Positions 7,793 to 16,012 of a stretch of 64,000 nucleotides of DNA are shown here, one piece after another. Made by a program: the position numbers and the translations under genes. Numbering within the stretch: the stretch's first letter is position 1; each line of letters begins with the position of its first letter. The notes beneath the pieces are model-generated. The model worked only from the letters and a program-made list of their open reading frames with translations. It was not told the origin of the DNA and did not search any database. The DNA is from Acinetobacter tjernbergiae DSM 14971 = CIP 107465. Lineage in GTDB: Bacteria; Pseudomonadota; Gammaproteobacteria; Pseudomonadales; Moraxellaceae. The stretch is from positions 1 to 64,000 of the forward strand of contig NZ_KB894360.1 of NCBI RefSeq assembly GCF_000374425.1. The letters run 5' to 3'.

Positions 7793-10081
7793 TTAAGCAT
7801 CCAAGCGTTCTAAACGCACAGGTACATACTTATGATATGGTGTCTTAGACAAAGGATCACAATGCTGAGTTGACGTTAATCGGTTTAATTCTGGACCAAT
7901 CGGTTCACCACCACGATAACGCAAGCCATAACCATGTGGCAATGATACAACCCCCTTACGCATTCCTTCATCAAGCTCAACGACAACCAAAATTTTCCCA
8001 TGCTCAGAAATACATTGTAAGGTCTGCCCCGTTTCCACAGCAAATTCAGATGCATCTTCTGGATTCATTCTTAAACGCCCTTCTGCATCAACTTTACGCC
8101 AAGCAGGATCACGATAAATTTGGTTGGCATTATAGCTACGGCGCTCACCAGCAAATAATATAAATGGATAATCATCTGTTGGTACTAAGGGTTGTTGTTT
8201 GAGTTGAGATAATTCAACAAACATTTCTGGAATCGCCAAACGGATTTTTTTATCTTTATATGCAATCAACTGCCATACATCCGCATATTCATGCTGCGAT
8301 AACACCACACCTGAACGTTGTTGCAAGATTGCTTGAAATAATTTAACGCCTAGATTCAAACGATTGCCTTGGTATCCAGCTTGCTTAACTGCCTGATAAT
8401 GCTGAGCGGCATATTGCATACATAATGGTAATAACAAGGCTGTCGCAGCCGCATCATTCGGCAAAGTCTTTCCTAATGTGCGATATACAATTGATGCAGC
8501 AAAAGGAATTAACTTTTTATTTTTAGCAAAACTGACACCAAGCGCACCGAAATAAGCAAGATAAGCAGTCTTAGCTGAATCTTTTTCTGCAATTTTACTC
8601 AAAATAGGAAATTGTTGAGGTATCACGTTCATTGCTTCAAGCAAGCGCGTATAAATTTCTGCTTCACTCAAGGTATTGCCCTGAGCTTTAAATAATGGGT
8701 GACGTAAATGGAAACCATTTTTAGGGAACTCTAAATTGAAACCCGTAAATTCCCATTTTTCAAACTGACTATGCGCAGGCAAAATATAATCAGCAAAACG
8801 AGCTGTCTCGGTCATTGCCACATCAACAACGACCAATAGATCCAATGATTTGAATGCTTGCTCATACGCAGCCGTGTCTGGATAGGTCAATAAAGGGTTA
8901 CAACTATCCACAAAAACGGCACGAACTCGTTTTTCTCCAGCTTTGAGAATCTCATCGGGCAAAATATTAGGTGGAAAGAAGCCTGAAATTGGGAACATTT
9001 TATGATGAACAGTACGGCGATATTTAGGATTGCGCTCATCCGTATGAGTCAAAATCGGAATAAACATGGTATGTAAATTATTAGTGCCTTGCTGACCGAA
9101 GTGCCCTGCCAATAAATATAGAAGCTTCTCTAAATAACCATTTAAAGTTGTATTTAAAGTATGTTGAATACCCAAATCAATACGAACACAGCCCCGCTTT
9201 GCTTTAGCAAAGTCACGTACAATTTGATAGATTTGTTCAACCGAAACGTCTGCTTTTTGGATATATTCTTCTATAGGAATAGCGAGAAAAGCCTGCTTAA
9301 CCTCATCAAAACCATGTGTATGCTTTTGGATAAACTGCTGATCATAGAGGTTCTCACGTAACATGATCGCAATCATTGCCGACATGAGATAAGCATCCGT
9401 TCCAGGTTTCAATTGCACATGAATATCCGCCTGTTTCGCAGTTTCCGTTACACGCGGATCAAAAACCACCATGGTACGATTTGGGTCTTTTTTGATGTGT
9501 TTTAGCGTATCTCGTGCATTGGGAATACCATGAGCTTGAAATGGGTTAGTTCCAATAAATAAGACATAATCAGCATACTCAACATCTTCTGTGGTATGAC
9601 AGGCTTGACTACCAAACAAGCGCCCATTGACCCAAAAATCACCTGTTTTTTCTTGAGCCAGCGAGTTATAAGCATAAAAACTTTTCATGGCATACAGGAG
9701 CTGACGCCCATAGGCTGCGCCTAAATGATTACCCTGACCACCGCCACCTACCGAAGCAAATGCCGTTCCACCAAAAGTATCACGAATATGTACCAGTTGA
9801 TCTGCAATTTCCTGAATGGCTTGCGCCCAACTGATTTCTTTAAATGAACCATCTGCTTGACGTTTTAACGGTGCAGTCAAACGATCTGCATGCTTTTGAT
9901 AATGTTGCAAACGTGCTGCTTTTTGGCAAATATAACCTTGAGAAAATGGATGCTGATCATCCCCCTTAATTTTCTTGAATTGATTATCTTCAATTTCAAC
10001 ACTTAAGCCACAATTCCGTGAACATAAAATACAAGCTGTGACGTCATTTCGATTACTGAAAGAGATTTCTTGTTTACTCAT
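7793..10081 (-). CDS. Molybdopterin (bis-MGD) oxidoreductase, substrate unknown
   Basis: A 762-residue protein of the formate dehydrogenase/assimilatory nitrate reductase branch. The N-terminal [4Fe-4S] motif is CxxCxxxC (C17, C20, C24) with a fourth Cys in GYICQKAAR. GSQACHTTEDVEYADY carries a likely Mo-ligating Cys followed by His, and IGTNPFQAHG and VVFDPRVTETA are cofactor-binding stretches. The C-terminus has the MGD-binding beta domain (RRSYNANQIYRD, RMNPEDA). No Tat signal is visible, so it is probably cytoplasmic. It lacks the C-terminal ferredoxin-like domain that NasA has, and is preceded by fpr and fdxA, suggesting NADPH-Fpr-FdxA electron supply. No fdhD neighbour, so formate is not specially supported. 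Confidence 0.85.
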   Translation of the reverse strand: MSKQEISFSNRNDVTACILCSRNCGLSVEIEDNQFKKIKGDDQHPFSQGYICQKAARLQHYQKHADRLTAPLKRQADGSFKEISWAQAIQEIADQLVHIRDTFGGTAFASVGGGGQGNHLGAAYGRQLLYAMKSFYAYNSLAQEKTGDFWVNGRLFGSQACHTTEDVEYADYVLFIGTNPFQAHGIPNARDTLKHIKKDPNRTMVVFDPRVTETAKQADIHVQLKPGTDAYLMSAMIAIMLRENLYDQQFIQKHTHGFDEVKQAFLAIPIEEYIQKADVSVEQIYQIVRDFAKAKRGCVRIDLGIQHTLNTTLNGYLEKLLYLLAGHFGQQGTNNLHTMFIPILTHTDERNPKYRRTVHHKMFPISGFFPPNILPDEILKAGEKRVRAVFVDSCNPLLTYPDTAAYEQAFKSLDLLVVVDVAMTETARFADYILPAHSQFEKWEFTGFNLEFPKNGFHLRHPLFKAQGNTLSEAEIYTRLLEAMNVIPQQFPILSKIAEKDSAKTAYLAYFGALGVSFAKNKKLIPFAASIVYRTLGKTLPNDAAATALLLPLCMQYAAQHYQAVKQAGYQGNRLNLGVKLFQAILQQRSGVVLSQHEYADVWQLIAYKDKKIRLAIPEMFVELSQLKQQPLVPTDDYPFILFAGERRSYNANQIYRDPAWRKVDAEGRLRMNPEDASEFAVETGQTLQCISEHGKILVVVELDEGMRKGVVSLPHGYGLRYRGGEPIGPELNRLTSTQHCDPLSKTPYHKYVPVRLERLDA

Positions 10082-10166
10082 TTTCTCTTACCCTTTTAGC
10101 GAGGTTCGTTTTACCAGCGGTCTATCGCTGAGGTTCAATCCGTTTAAATATGAATCAATTAATGTA

Positions 10167-10940
10167 CTATTTTTCCACAAAGGCACGTTCAATCACATAA
10201 TCACCAGGCGCATGGCTCGTACCTTCCACAAAACCTTTTTCTTTTAAAATTTCGACTAGATCCTTGAGCATACTCGGACTACCACAAATCATCACACGGT
10301 CTGTCTCAGGATTTAATTCTTTCAAATCAATATCTCTAAACATCTTTTTAGACCGAATCAAATCCGTCAATCGCCCCATTTGGTGAAATTCTTCTCGTGT
10401 CACGGTTGGATAATAAATTAACTGATTTTGTACCATCTCACCTAAATATTCATGTGATGGTAAACCTTGATCAATATAATCCTTATAGCCCAGCTCACTC
10501 ACCCAACGCACACCATGCGTTAAAATAATCTTTTCAAAATGATCATAAAACTCAGGATCTCGAATAACACTCATAAAAGGTGCTAAGCCTGTCCCCGTTG
10601 AAAGTAAATATAGATTCTTACCTGGTTTTAGATGATCCAAGATCAATGATCCTGTCGGCTTTTTGCTCACTAACAACTGATCACCAATTTTCAGATGCTG
10701 CAAATGTGAAGTCAGTGGTCCATCAGGAACTTTAATACTATAAAATTCGAGGTGGTCTTCATAATTTGCACTCACCACAGAATAAGCACGCATTAGAGGT
10801 TTGCCCTCTATTTCTAAGCCAATCATCACAAATTGACCTGACTTGAACCGTAAACTATCAGATCTGCTCGTCTTGAAACTAAATAAAGTATCATTCCAAT
10901 GATGAACACTCTGAACTGTTTCGACCTGAAATGCTGACAT
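10167..10940 (-). CDS. fpr: Ferredoxin-NADP(+) reductase
   Basis: A 257-residue flavoprotein of the bacterial Fpr type. It has the FAD-binding RAYSVVSANY (equivalent to RxYS), the NADP-binding STGTGLAPFMSVIRD and VMICGSPSMLKD, and a C-terminus YVIERAFVEK like Azotobacter and Pseudomonas Fpr, ending in a short polar tail. It moves electrons between NADPH and ferredoxin or flavodoxin. The ATG at 10940 has GGGGAG seven bases upstream. It sits 31 bases after fdxA and 85 before the Mo-oxidoreductase, so all three are probably co-transcribed. Confidence 0.92.
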   Translation of the reverse strand: MSAFQVETVQSVHHWNDTLFSFKTSRSDSLRFKSGQFVMIGLEIEGKPLMRAYSVVSANYEDHLEFYSIKVPDGPLTSHLQHLKIGDQLLVSKKPTGSLILDHLKPGKNLYLLSTGTGLAPFMSVIRDPEFYDHFEKIILTHGVRWVSELGYKDYIDQGLPSHEYLGEMVQNQLIYYPTVTREEFHQMGRLTDLIRSKKMFRDIDLKELNPETDRVMICGSPSMLKDLVEILKEKGFVEGTSHAPGDYVIERAFVEK

Positions 10941-10971
10941 GTTCTAACTCCCCTAAATTCCACTTATTCGC

Positions 10972-11310
10972 TTAAGCGCCATTTCTGTCTAATTGGCTAA
11001 TTTTGCCTTTAATTCCTTGCCATTGTTGATGGTCTGCTAAGGCATCTTGTTTGACTGTGATTCTTTTCCAATTTTCATTTGCTGCAAGTTCTGCATTTAA
11101 TTCAATGAATTCTTTTTGATCCACAGGCACTTCATCTTCAGCACGAATTGCATCCACAGGACATTCAGGTTCACATAATGCACAGTCGATACATTCATCT
11201 GGATTAATCACTAAAAAATTAGGACCTTCATAAAAACAATCTACAGGACAAACAGAAACACAATCTGTGTGCTTACATTGGATACAATCTTCAAGTACAA
11301 CAAAAGTCAT
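10972..11310 (-). CDS. fdxA: 7Fe ferredoxin (FdI/FdxA type)
   Basis: A 112-residue ferredoxin closely resembling Azotobacter vinelandii FdI, with [3Fe-4S] and [4Fe-4S] clusters from [17 protein letters not shown] and [15 protein letters not shown], and the conserved [10 protein letters not shown] and DEVP segments. The start is ATG 11310 with GAGGGG seven bases upstream; an in-frame TTG at 11325 would add five residues but lies in that Shine-Dalgarno. It is the first gene of the ferredoxin-reductase-oxidoreductase set. FdI and Fpr are known partners in Azotobacter; here the pairing with a Mo enzyme suggests a dedicated electron chain. Confidence 0.93.
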   Translation of the reverse strand: MTFVVLEDCIQCKHTDCVSVCPVDCFYEGPNFLVINPDECIDCALCEPECPVDAIRAEDEVPVDQKEFIELNAELAANENWKRITVKQDALADHQQWQGIKGKISQLDRNGA

Positions 11311-11333
11311 CACATGCCCCCTCAATATAAATT

Positions 11334-11350
11334 AGTTCCTAATTAGAACT
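11334..11350. promoter_or_regulatory. Candidate HxlR operator, fdxA side
   Basis: AGTTCCTAATTAGAACT, with perfect AGTTC/GAACT arms, lies 24-40 bases upstream of the fdxA ATG. It matches a second site at 11745-11761 at 13 of 17 positions. A GAACT half-site (TTTAGAACTTAAA) also lies just before hxlR copy 1, at 3359-3371. The recurrence beside HxlR genes suggests an HxlR operator; this is inference. Confidence 0.45.
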
Positions 11351-11744
11351 TATTTTTCAATTTTTGGATAGCACTACAAAATTTATTTTATGACTTATTA
11401 TTCATTTTACTTTATTTACATCAGACAAAAAATGAACAAAATTCAAAGATACTATTGCTGATTTAAATATCAGTAGAACTGAGTTCTGATCAATGATACA
11501 AAAAACACGTCAATCAAAAAATGCGAGCGGTTAAATTTCAAATATAGAAAAACATAAAATATTTTTTATTAATCAAAAAATTAAAACACCATTATCAACA
11601 TTAATATATTTCTAAAGAACTGCCTAATACTATTTACCTAAATAAAAGCAAAATTTGAAATAAGGTCAACGCTCAAAGTGAGTGAATCGCATCTTGATCT
11701 AAAATCAGTAGAAAATATGCTAGCGCATACAAAAACAAAATATT

Positions 11745-11761
11745 AATTCCAATTAAGAACT
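11745..11761. promoter_or_regulatory. Candidate HxlR operator, hxlR side
   Basis: AATTCCAATTAAGAACT resembles the site at 11334-11350 and lies about 100 bases upstream of the HxlR start at 11863. One site on each side of a divergent promoter region fits a regulator controlling both itself and the fdxA-fpr-oxidoreductase unit. Confidence 0.4.
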
Positions 11762-11862
11762 AAATTGTTACAAAATTTACGATGAAAACTATACATTCAT
11801 ACCCTTTTCAATTAATATTTTTATAATATTCATTCTATTTTGATACAGGATTTGTGAGTTAC

Positions 11863-12342
11863 ATGAAAATCTCTGATGTTGGCAATCAACCTTGTTCTGT
11901 TGCACGAACTTTATCAGTGATCGGTGATACTTGGTCAATGATGATTATTCGTAATGCGTTCTTAGGCATTCGTCGATTTGATGATTTTCATAAAAATCTT
12001 GGCGTAACTCGCCATGTTTTGACAGATCGACTGAATACATTGGTCAATGAAGGCATTTTGCATAAAGTACCTTATACCGAGACCCAAAAACGCTTTGAAT
12101 ATCGTTTAACAGAGAAAGGTTTAGCACTTTATCCAATTATTATGAGTATTGTTCACTGGGGGGATACTTTTATGGATAAAGGACTTGGCGCACCTCTCGA
12201 TTATGTGCATGAAACTTGCGGACATGCATTCCATCCAGTCATGGTTTGTTCTGAATGTTCCGAACCGCTTTCGCCTAAGCAAGTGAATGTAAAGGTTGGA
12301 AAAGGCTTATATGCTTATCACTCTCAAACCAAAACAGTTTAA
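11863..12342 (+). CDS. HxlR-family regulator, copy 2
   Basis: A 159-residue winged-helix HxlR protein (CSVARTLSVIGDTWSMMIIR, GVTRHVLTDRLNTLVNEGIL, YRLTEKGLALYPI) with a C-terminal cysteine pair region (CGHAF..CSECSEP) shared with copy 1. The start is ATG 11863, aligned with the paralogue; a GTG at 11854 is the alternative, and the CAGGA upstream serves either. It is divergent from the fdxA-fpr-oxidoreductase genes, which makes it their most likely regulator, and converges with mobA 42 bases away. Ligand unknown; HxlR proteins often respond to electrophiles, quinones or aldehydes. Confidence 0.88.
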   Translation: MKISDVGNQPCSVARTLSVIGDTWSMMIIRNAFLGIRRFDDFHKNLGVTRHVLTDRLNTLVNEGILHKVPYTETQKRFEYRLTEKGLALYPIIMSIVHWGDTFMDKGLGAPLDYVHETCGHAFHPVMVCSECSEPLSPKQVNVKVGKGLYAYHSQTKTV

Positions 12343-12384
12343 TCGTTAAATCATTTATCTAAACGTAAATTAGAACTTGGTGTT

Positions 12385-13014
12385 TTAATTGGTAACAAAC
12401 ATCTGCCTAAAAGCTTTCATTTGTTTATATTGCTGCAATTCATCTAAAGAATTAATACTATGACAAAATAAGCTTTGTTTTTGGAATGCAGCACTTTGTG
12501 CGTACAATTGCTTAAAACACTCACGCAAACTCAATTTATCTGCCTGTATTTGCTGTTGTAAAATAGGCAAACTTTCCCGCTTCAACAAACAAAATGGATA
12601 TAGCGCATCTCCATTAATGGCAACATAGGCAACTTGTGCTTGTGGGTTCTTTTGTAGCGCACGATGCAACTTCGCCAATACCTGATTTGGAATATAGGTC
12701 ACATCACAAGGGATAAACAAAGCATAATCCGATTGTAAATATGACCAAGCACTTTTCATTCCCATTAATGGTCCTAAAAAGCCTGTTTGCTCATCTGAAT
12801 AACACTGAATATCTGGTTCAATTTGTTTATAGATCGAGCTATCACGATGACTATTTACCCAAATATTTTGCACTTCTGGTTTAAATCTTTGGCAAATTTT
12901 AGAAAGTTGAATTTGATCATCAAACTGCTGTAATAGCTTATTCATGCCGTTCATGCGGCGTGCTTGACCTCCCGCCAAGATCACAAGATCTGTAGCGGGA
13001 ATTTCTATATTCAT
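12385..13014 (-). CDS. mobA: Molybdenum cofactor guanylyltransferase
   Basis: A 209-residue nucleotidyltransferase that joins GMP to Moco to make the MGD cofactor required by NasA and the other oxidoreductase. Motifs are VILAGGQARRMNGMNK (GTP binding), GPLMGMKSAW and FIPCDVTYIP (metal-binding Asp). The start ATG 13014 overlaps the nasA stop by four bases (ATGA) and has GGAGG seven bases upstream, so translation is coupled to nasA. It is the last gene of the nitrate assimilation unit and converges with the HxlR gene. Confidence 0.92.
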   Translation of the reverse strand: MNIEIPATDLVILAGGQARRMNGMNKLLQQFDDQIQLSKICQRFKPEVQNIWVNSHRDSSIYKQIEPDIQCYSDEQTGFLGPLMGMKSAWSYLQSDYALFIPCDVTYIPNQVLAKLHRALQKNPQAQVAYVAINGDALYPFCLLKRESLPILQQQIQADKLSLRECFKQLYAQSAAFQKQSLFCHSINSLDELQQYKQMKAFRQMFVTN

Positions 13015-15791
13015 GCTTCTGCCTCCAACTGACACGTTTTAATCAGACCACGAATTTCTGGTAAACAAGAACCACAATTCCCACCTGCTTTTAAACATGC
13101 AGTCACTTGTTTTTCATGGGTAATATTTTGCGTTTTAATCGCTTCAATAATTTTGTTCTTGCCGACTTTAAAACAGCTACACACCAATGGGCCATCGTTA
13201 TTTGCAGCAGCCATCGGCATACCTGCCAACAATGCTTTACGGTGCAAGGCACTTAAGCGTTCACGCTTAAATAAAGTTGCAACCCAATCACGGTCTGGTA
13301 ACAAATCAGCAGGCGCAATGTATAGGCTTGCAATCAAAATTCCATCTTTGAGTACAATACTATGGCTCAATTGTGATGAAATATCTTCAATACTTAACCA
13401 TTCATAAGTTTCATCGACAAACGGTAAAAAGCTTTTTAGATTTTTCTGAGTTTGGTCAATACTATGTCGATCTGCAATCTCATAACGCATTGCCTTAGCC
13501 GTTTTAATCTTTGTCCACCAAGCACATGTTTGTAAAGATGTTTTGATTTGATATTCAAAACCCTCTCGAACATATAAAACACCTTGCCAAGTGGTATGGA
13601 ACGGTTGAATCGAAACTGGTGTATGCTTAAATTCAGGCTCACCCGAAATTGCATCCACAACAGGATTCACGACTTTACCAATTCGCGCATCCGAAGCAAC
13701 CTGTTCAGTCCAATGAATTGGTGCAAAAATTTGTCCACGACGAACGCCTTGAGCAAGTGTTACGCGTAATACACAACTTCCCCATGCTGAACGGATTTCA
13801 ACCAATCCTTTATCACGAATACCAAATTTGAGCGCATCGTTCGGATGAATCTCACAGAATGGTTCAGCGCGATGTGTCGTAAGATTTGCTGATAGACCTG
13901 TACGTGTCATCGTATGCCATTGATCACGAATACGACCTGTATTCAGAATCAAAGGATAATCTTCAGAAATCGCATGCACTGGATCAATTGCAATCGTTGG
14001 AATCAGTTTTGCTTTTCGAGAAGCATAGCTAAACTCACCCTGACCAAAAAGCTGCTTAACCGATGTGGTTTGACCTTTTTCCCACACAGGCCATTGTGTT
14101 GGTTTTAACTCGTTATATTCTTCAAGACTCAAATTCATTAAACCTTTTAGATTGAAATAACGAAAGTTCTCAACCTGACCACGCTCAGCTAAACTCGCAT
14201 TTTGATAAGCTGATAATGCAGCATGCTCATTAAAAATGTCACATGCACTATTAAACTCAAAACCAGAAAAACCAAGTTTTTTTGCAACTTCAGCAATTGC
14301 CCACCAATCGGCTTTAGCTTGTTTTGGTGGTGCTAAAAATGCACGTTGGCGTGAAATTCGGCGTTCTGAATTGGTTACAGTTCCATCCTTTTCGCCCCAA
14401 CCTAATGCGGGTAGCAAAACATCGGCATAAGCTGTCGTATCTGTATCCACACAAATATCTGAAACGACGACAAACTCACATTTCTCTAAAGCACGTTTGA
14501 CTTGATCAGCATCAGGAAGGCTGACGACAGGATTGGTTGCCATAATCCAAATCGCTTTAATTTTTCCACTTTCAACTGCTTGGAATAAATCAACCGCTTT
14601 AAGACCCGCTTTTGTTGCAATAGCTGGACTATTCCAAAAACTTTGCACCAAATTTTGATGTGTTGGGTTATCAATATCCAAGTGTGCTGCCAACATATTC
14701 GCCAGTCCACCCACTTCACGTCCACCCATTGCATTGGGTTGTCCTGTCATTGAAAATGGTGCAGCGCCTAACTTACCAATTTTACCTGTAAGTAAATGAC
14801 AGTTAATAATACTATTGGCTTTATTCACCCCTTGAGATGATTGGTTTACACCCATCGAGAATAAAGTAACAACTTTTTCAGTAGTCGCAAATTTATCAAA
14901 GAATAATTGTAATTTTTCTGCTGAAATGCCTGTACGTTTTACGACAGCTTTAAAATCTTGTTCAGTTCGATTCGCTTCTAAAAGTGCTTGCAAACCTTCT
15001 GTATAAGACTCGACAAACTCATGATCCGCATAACCATGTTGATACAAATATTGTAATAATCCTTTGAACAAGGCGACATCTTGACCAGGTAAAATTGGTA
15101 AATGTAAATCTGCTTGCTCACACGTACTGGTAAAGCGTGGGTCAACGACCACGACAAATAAATCTGGGTTTTGACTCTTGGCTTGCATGATGCGTTGGTA
15201 TAAAACTGGATGACACCATGCAGTATTCGAACCAACCAATACAACCATATCCGCATGTTCAAAGTCTTCATAACTTGCAGGAACAATATCTTCACCGAAG
15301 CTACGTTTATGCGCTGCAACGGCAGACGACATACATAAGCGTGAATTGGTATCAATATTTGCTGTGCCTAGATAACCTTTAACGAATTTATTGACCACAT
15401 AATAATCTTCAGTCAACAATTGTCCTGAAACATAGAATGCAACACTCTCTGGCCCATATTGATCAATACATGATTGAAATTGATCTGCAATTTTCTCAAT
15501 TGCAACGTCCCATGTCGTTACGCTACGATGATTTTTACGTCCCAGCATTGGGTTTAAAACACGTGTATCTAAACCTAAAGTATCCGCTAAATTACTGCCC
15601 TTAATACAAAGTCGTCCAAAATTTGCTGGATGTTCAGTATCCCCTGCAACTTGAACTGCTACACCTTGTGTTTTGTGTTGAACTTCAACATTAACGCCAC
15701 ATCCAACTCCACAATATGGACAAGTTGTTTTTGTAATAATTGTTTGTGCATGATCGGAGCGACTGTGTTCTAAATTTTGAATACTGTTCAT
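13011..15791 (-). CDS. nasA: Assimilatory nitrate reductase, catalytic subunit
   Basis: A 926-residue cytoplasmic molybdoenzyme reducing nitrate to nitrite. The N-terminus holds the [4Fe-4S] motif CPYCGVGCGV plus LCIKGSN. The middle has the MGD-binding fold (VLVGSNTAWCHP, VVVDPRFT, GVNQSSQGVNKA, MTGQPNAMGGREVGGLANML), and after the beta-barrel domain comes a C-terminal BFD-like [2Fe-2S] domain (CSCFKVGKNKI..ACLKAGGNCGSCLPE), typical of NAD(P)H-linked NasA. Electrons probably come from the upstream NirD-FAD fusion or another flavoprotein. It lies 221 bp after that gene, with two strong hairpins between. Confidence 0.95.
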   Translation of the reverse strand: MNSIQNLEHSRSDHAQTIITKTTCPYCGVGCGVNVEVQHKTQGVAVQVAGDTEHPANFGRLCIKGSNLADTLGLDTRVLNPMLGRKNHRSVTTWDVAIEKIADQFQSCIDQYGPESVAFYVSGQLLTEDYYVVNKFVKGYLGTANIDTNSRLCMSSAVAAHKRSFGEDIVPASYEDFEHADMVVLVGSNTAWCHPVLYQRIMQAKSQNPDLFVVVVDPRFTSTCEQADLHLPILPGQDVALFKGLLQYLYQHGYADHEFVESYTEGLQALLEANRTEQDFKAVVKRTGISAEKLQLFFDKFATTEKVVTLFSMGVNQSSQGVNKANSIINCHLLTGKIGKLGAAPFSMTGQPNAMGGREVGGLANMLAAHLDIDNPTHQNLVQSFWNSPAIATKAGLKAVDLFQAVESGKIKAIWIMATNPVVSLPDADQVKRALEKCEFVVVSDICVDTDTTAYADVLLPALGWGEKDGTVTNSERRISRQRAFLAPPKQAKADWWAIAEVAKKLGFSGFEFNSACDIFNEHAALSAYQNASLAERGQVENFRYFNLKGLMNLSLEEYNELKPTQWPVWEKGQTTSVKQLFGQGEFSYASRKAKLIPTIAIDPVHAISEDYPLILNTGRIRDQWHTMTRTGLSANLTTHRAEPFCEIHPNDALKFGIRDKGLVEIRSAWGSCVLRVTLAQGVRRGQIFAPIHWTEQVASDARIGKVVNPVVDAISGEPEFKHTPVSIQPFHTTWQGVLYVREGFEYQIKTSLQTCAWWTKIKTAKAMRYEIADRHSIDQTQKNLKSFLPFVDETYEWLSIEDISSQLSHSIVLKDGILIASLYIAPADLLPDRDWVATLFKRERLSALHRKALLAGMPMAAANNDGPLVCSCFKVGKNKIIEAIKTQNITHEKQVTACLKAGGNCGSCLPEIRGLIKTCQLEAEA

Positions 15792-15921
15792 GACTGCCCC
15801 TTGTTACCTATTTCATCTATGCCCTGACCAAAGTTTAACCCTAACGATGCTATATGATGACCATTGATCAACAGCATACGACTCTAATTTTAAACCTTGA
15901 TCTTTATTGTGAACCGCTGTT

Positions 15922-15938
15922 CTACTTTATCAAAGTAG
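15922..15938 (-). other. Hairpin 1 in the nasA upstream gap
   Basis: CTACTTT-ATC-AAAGTAG is a perfect 7-bp inverted repeat between the NirD-FAD fusion and nasA. No T-run follows on the minus strand, so it does not look like a simple terminator; its loop does not fit the ANTAR A..G hexaloop rule. An RNA-stability or operator role is possible. Confidence 0.4.
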
Positions 15939-15971
15939 TAAAATATTCAGTGTATTGCTACATTTCTTTCA

Positions 15972-16009
15972 TGTTTGGGTCTAGGAAAAATTTCCCCTAA
16001 ACCCAAATA
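15972..16009 (-). other. Hairpin 2, just after the NirD-FAD stop
   Basis: TTTGGGT-C-TAGG pairs with CCTA-A-ACCCAAA around an A/T-rich loop, giving 11 bp with one internal mismatch directly after the upstream stop codon. There is no U-tract on the minus strand, so partial termination or mRNA-end protection is as likely as full termination. It may set a lower nasA-mobA level than nirB. Confidence 0.45.
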
Positions 16010-16012
16010 CAA

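Larger units (their letters stand above)
11311..11862. promoter_or_regulatory. Divergent 552-bp intergenic region, fdxA / hxlR copy 2
   Basis: An unusually long, AT-rich region without a convincing reading frame. It separates the minus-strand fdxA unit from the plus-strand HxlR gene and must hold both promoters. Besides the two 17-bp AGTTC..GAACT-type sites it contains AGAAC-TGA-GTTCT (11475-11487), a perfect inverted repeat of the same half-sites in reversed order. No sigma54 box or terminator was recognised. Confidence 0.4.

Noticed and set aside
7793..10081. Formate dehydrogenase assignment
   Set aside because: No fdhD, no NAD-linked subunits, and a Cys-His active-site motif shared with several families; left as substrate unknown.
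11863..12342. Second HxlR gene as a MarR regulator
   Set aside because: The CSVARTLSVIGDTW core and its close paralogy to copy 1 identify HxlR.
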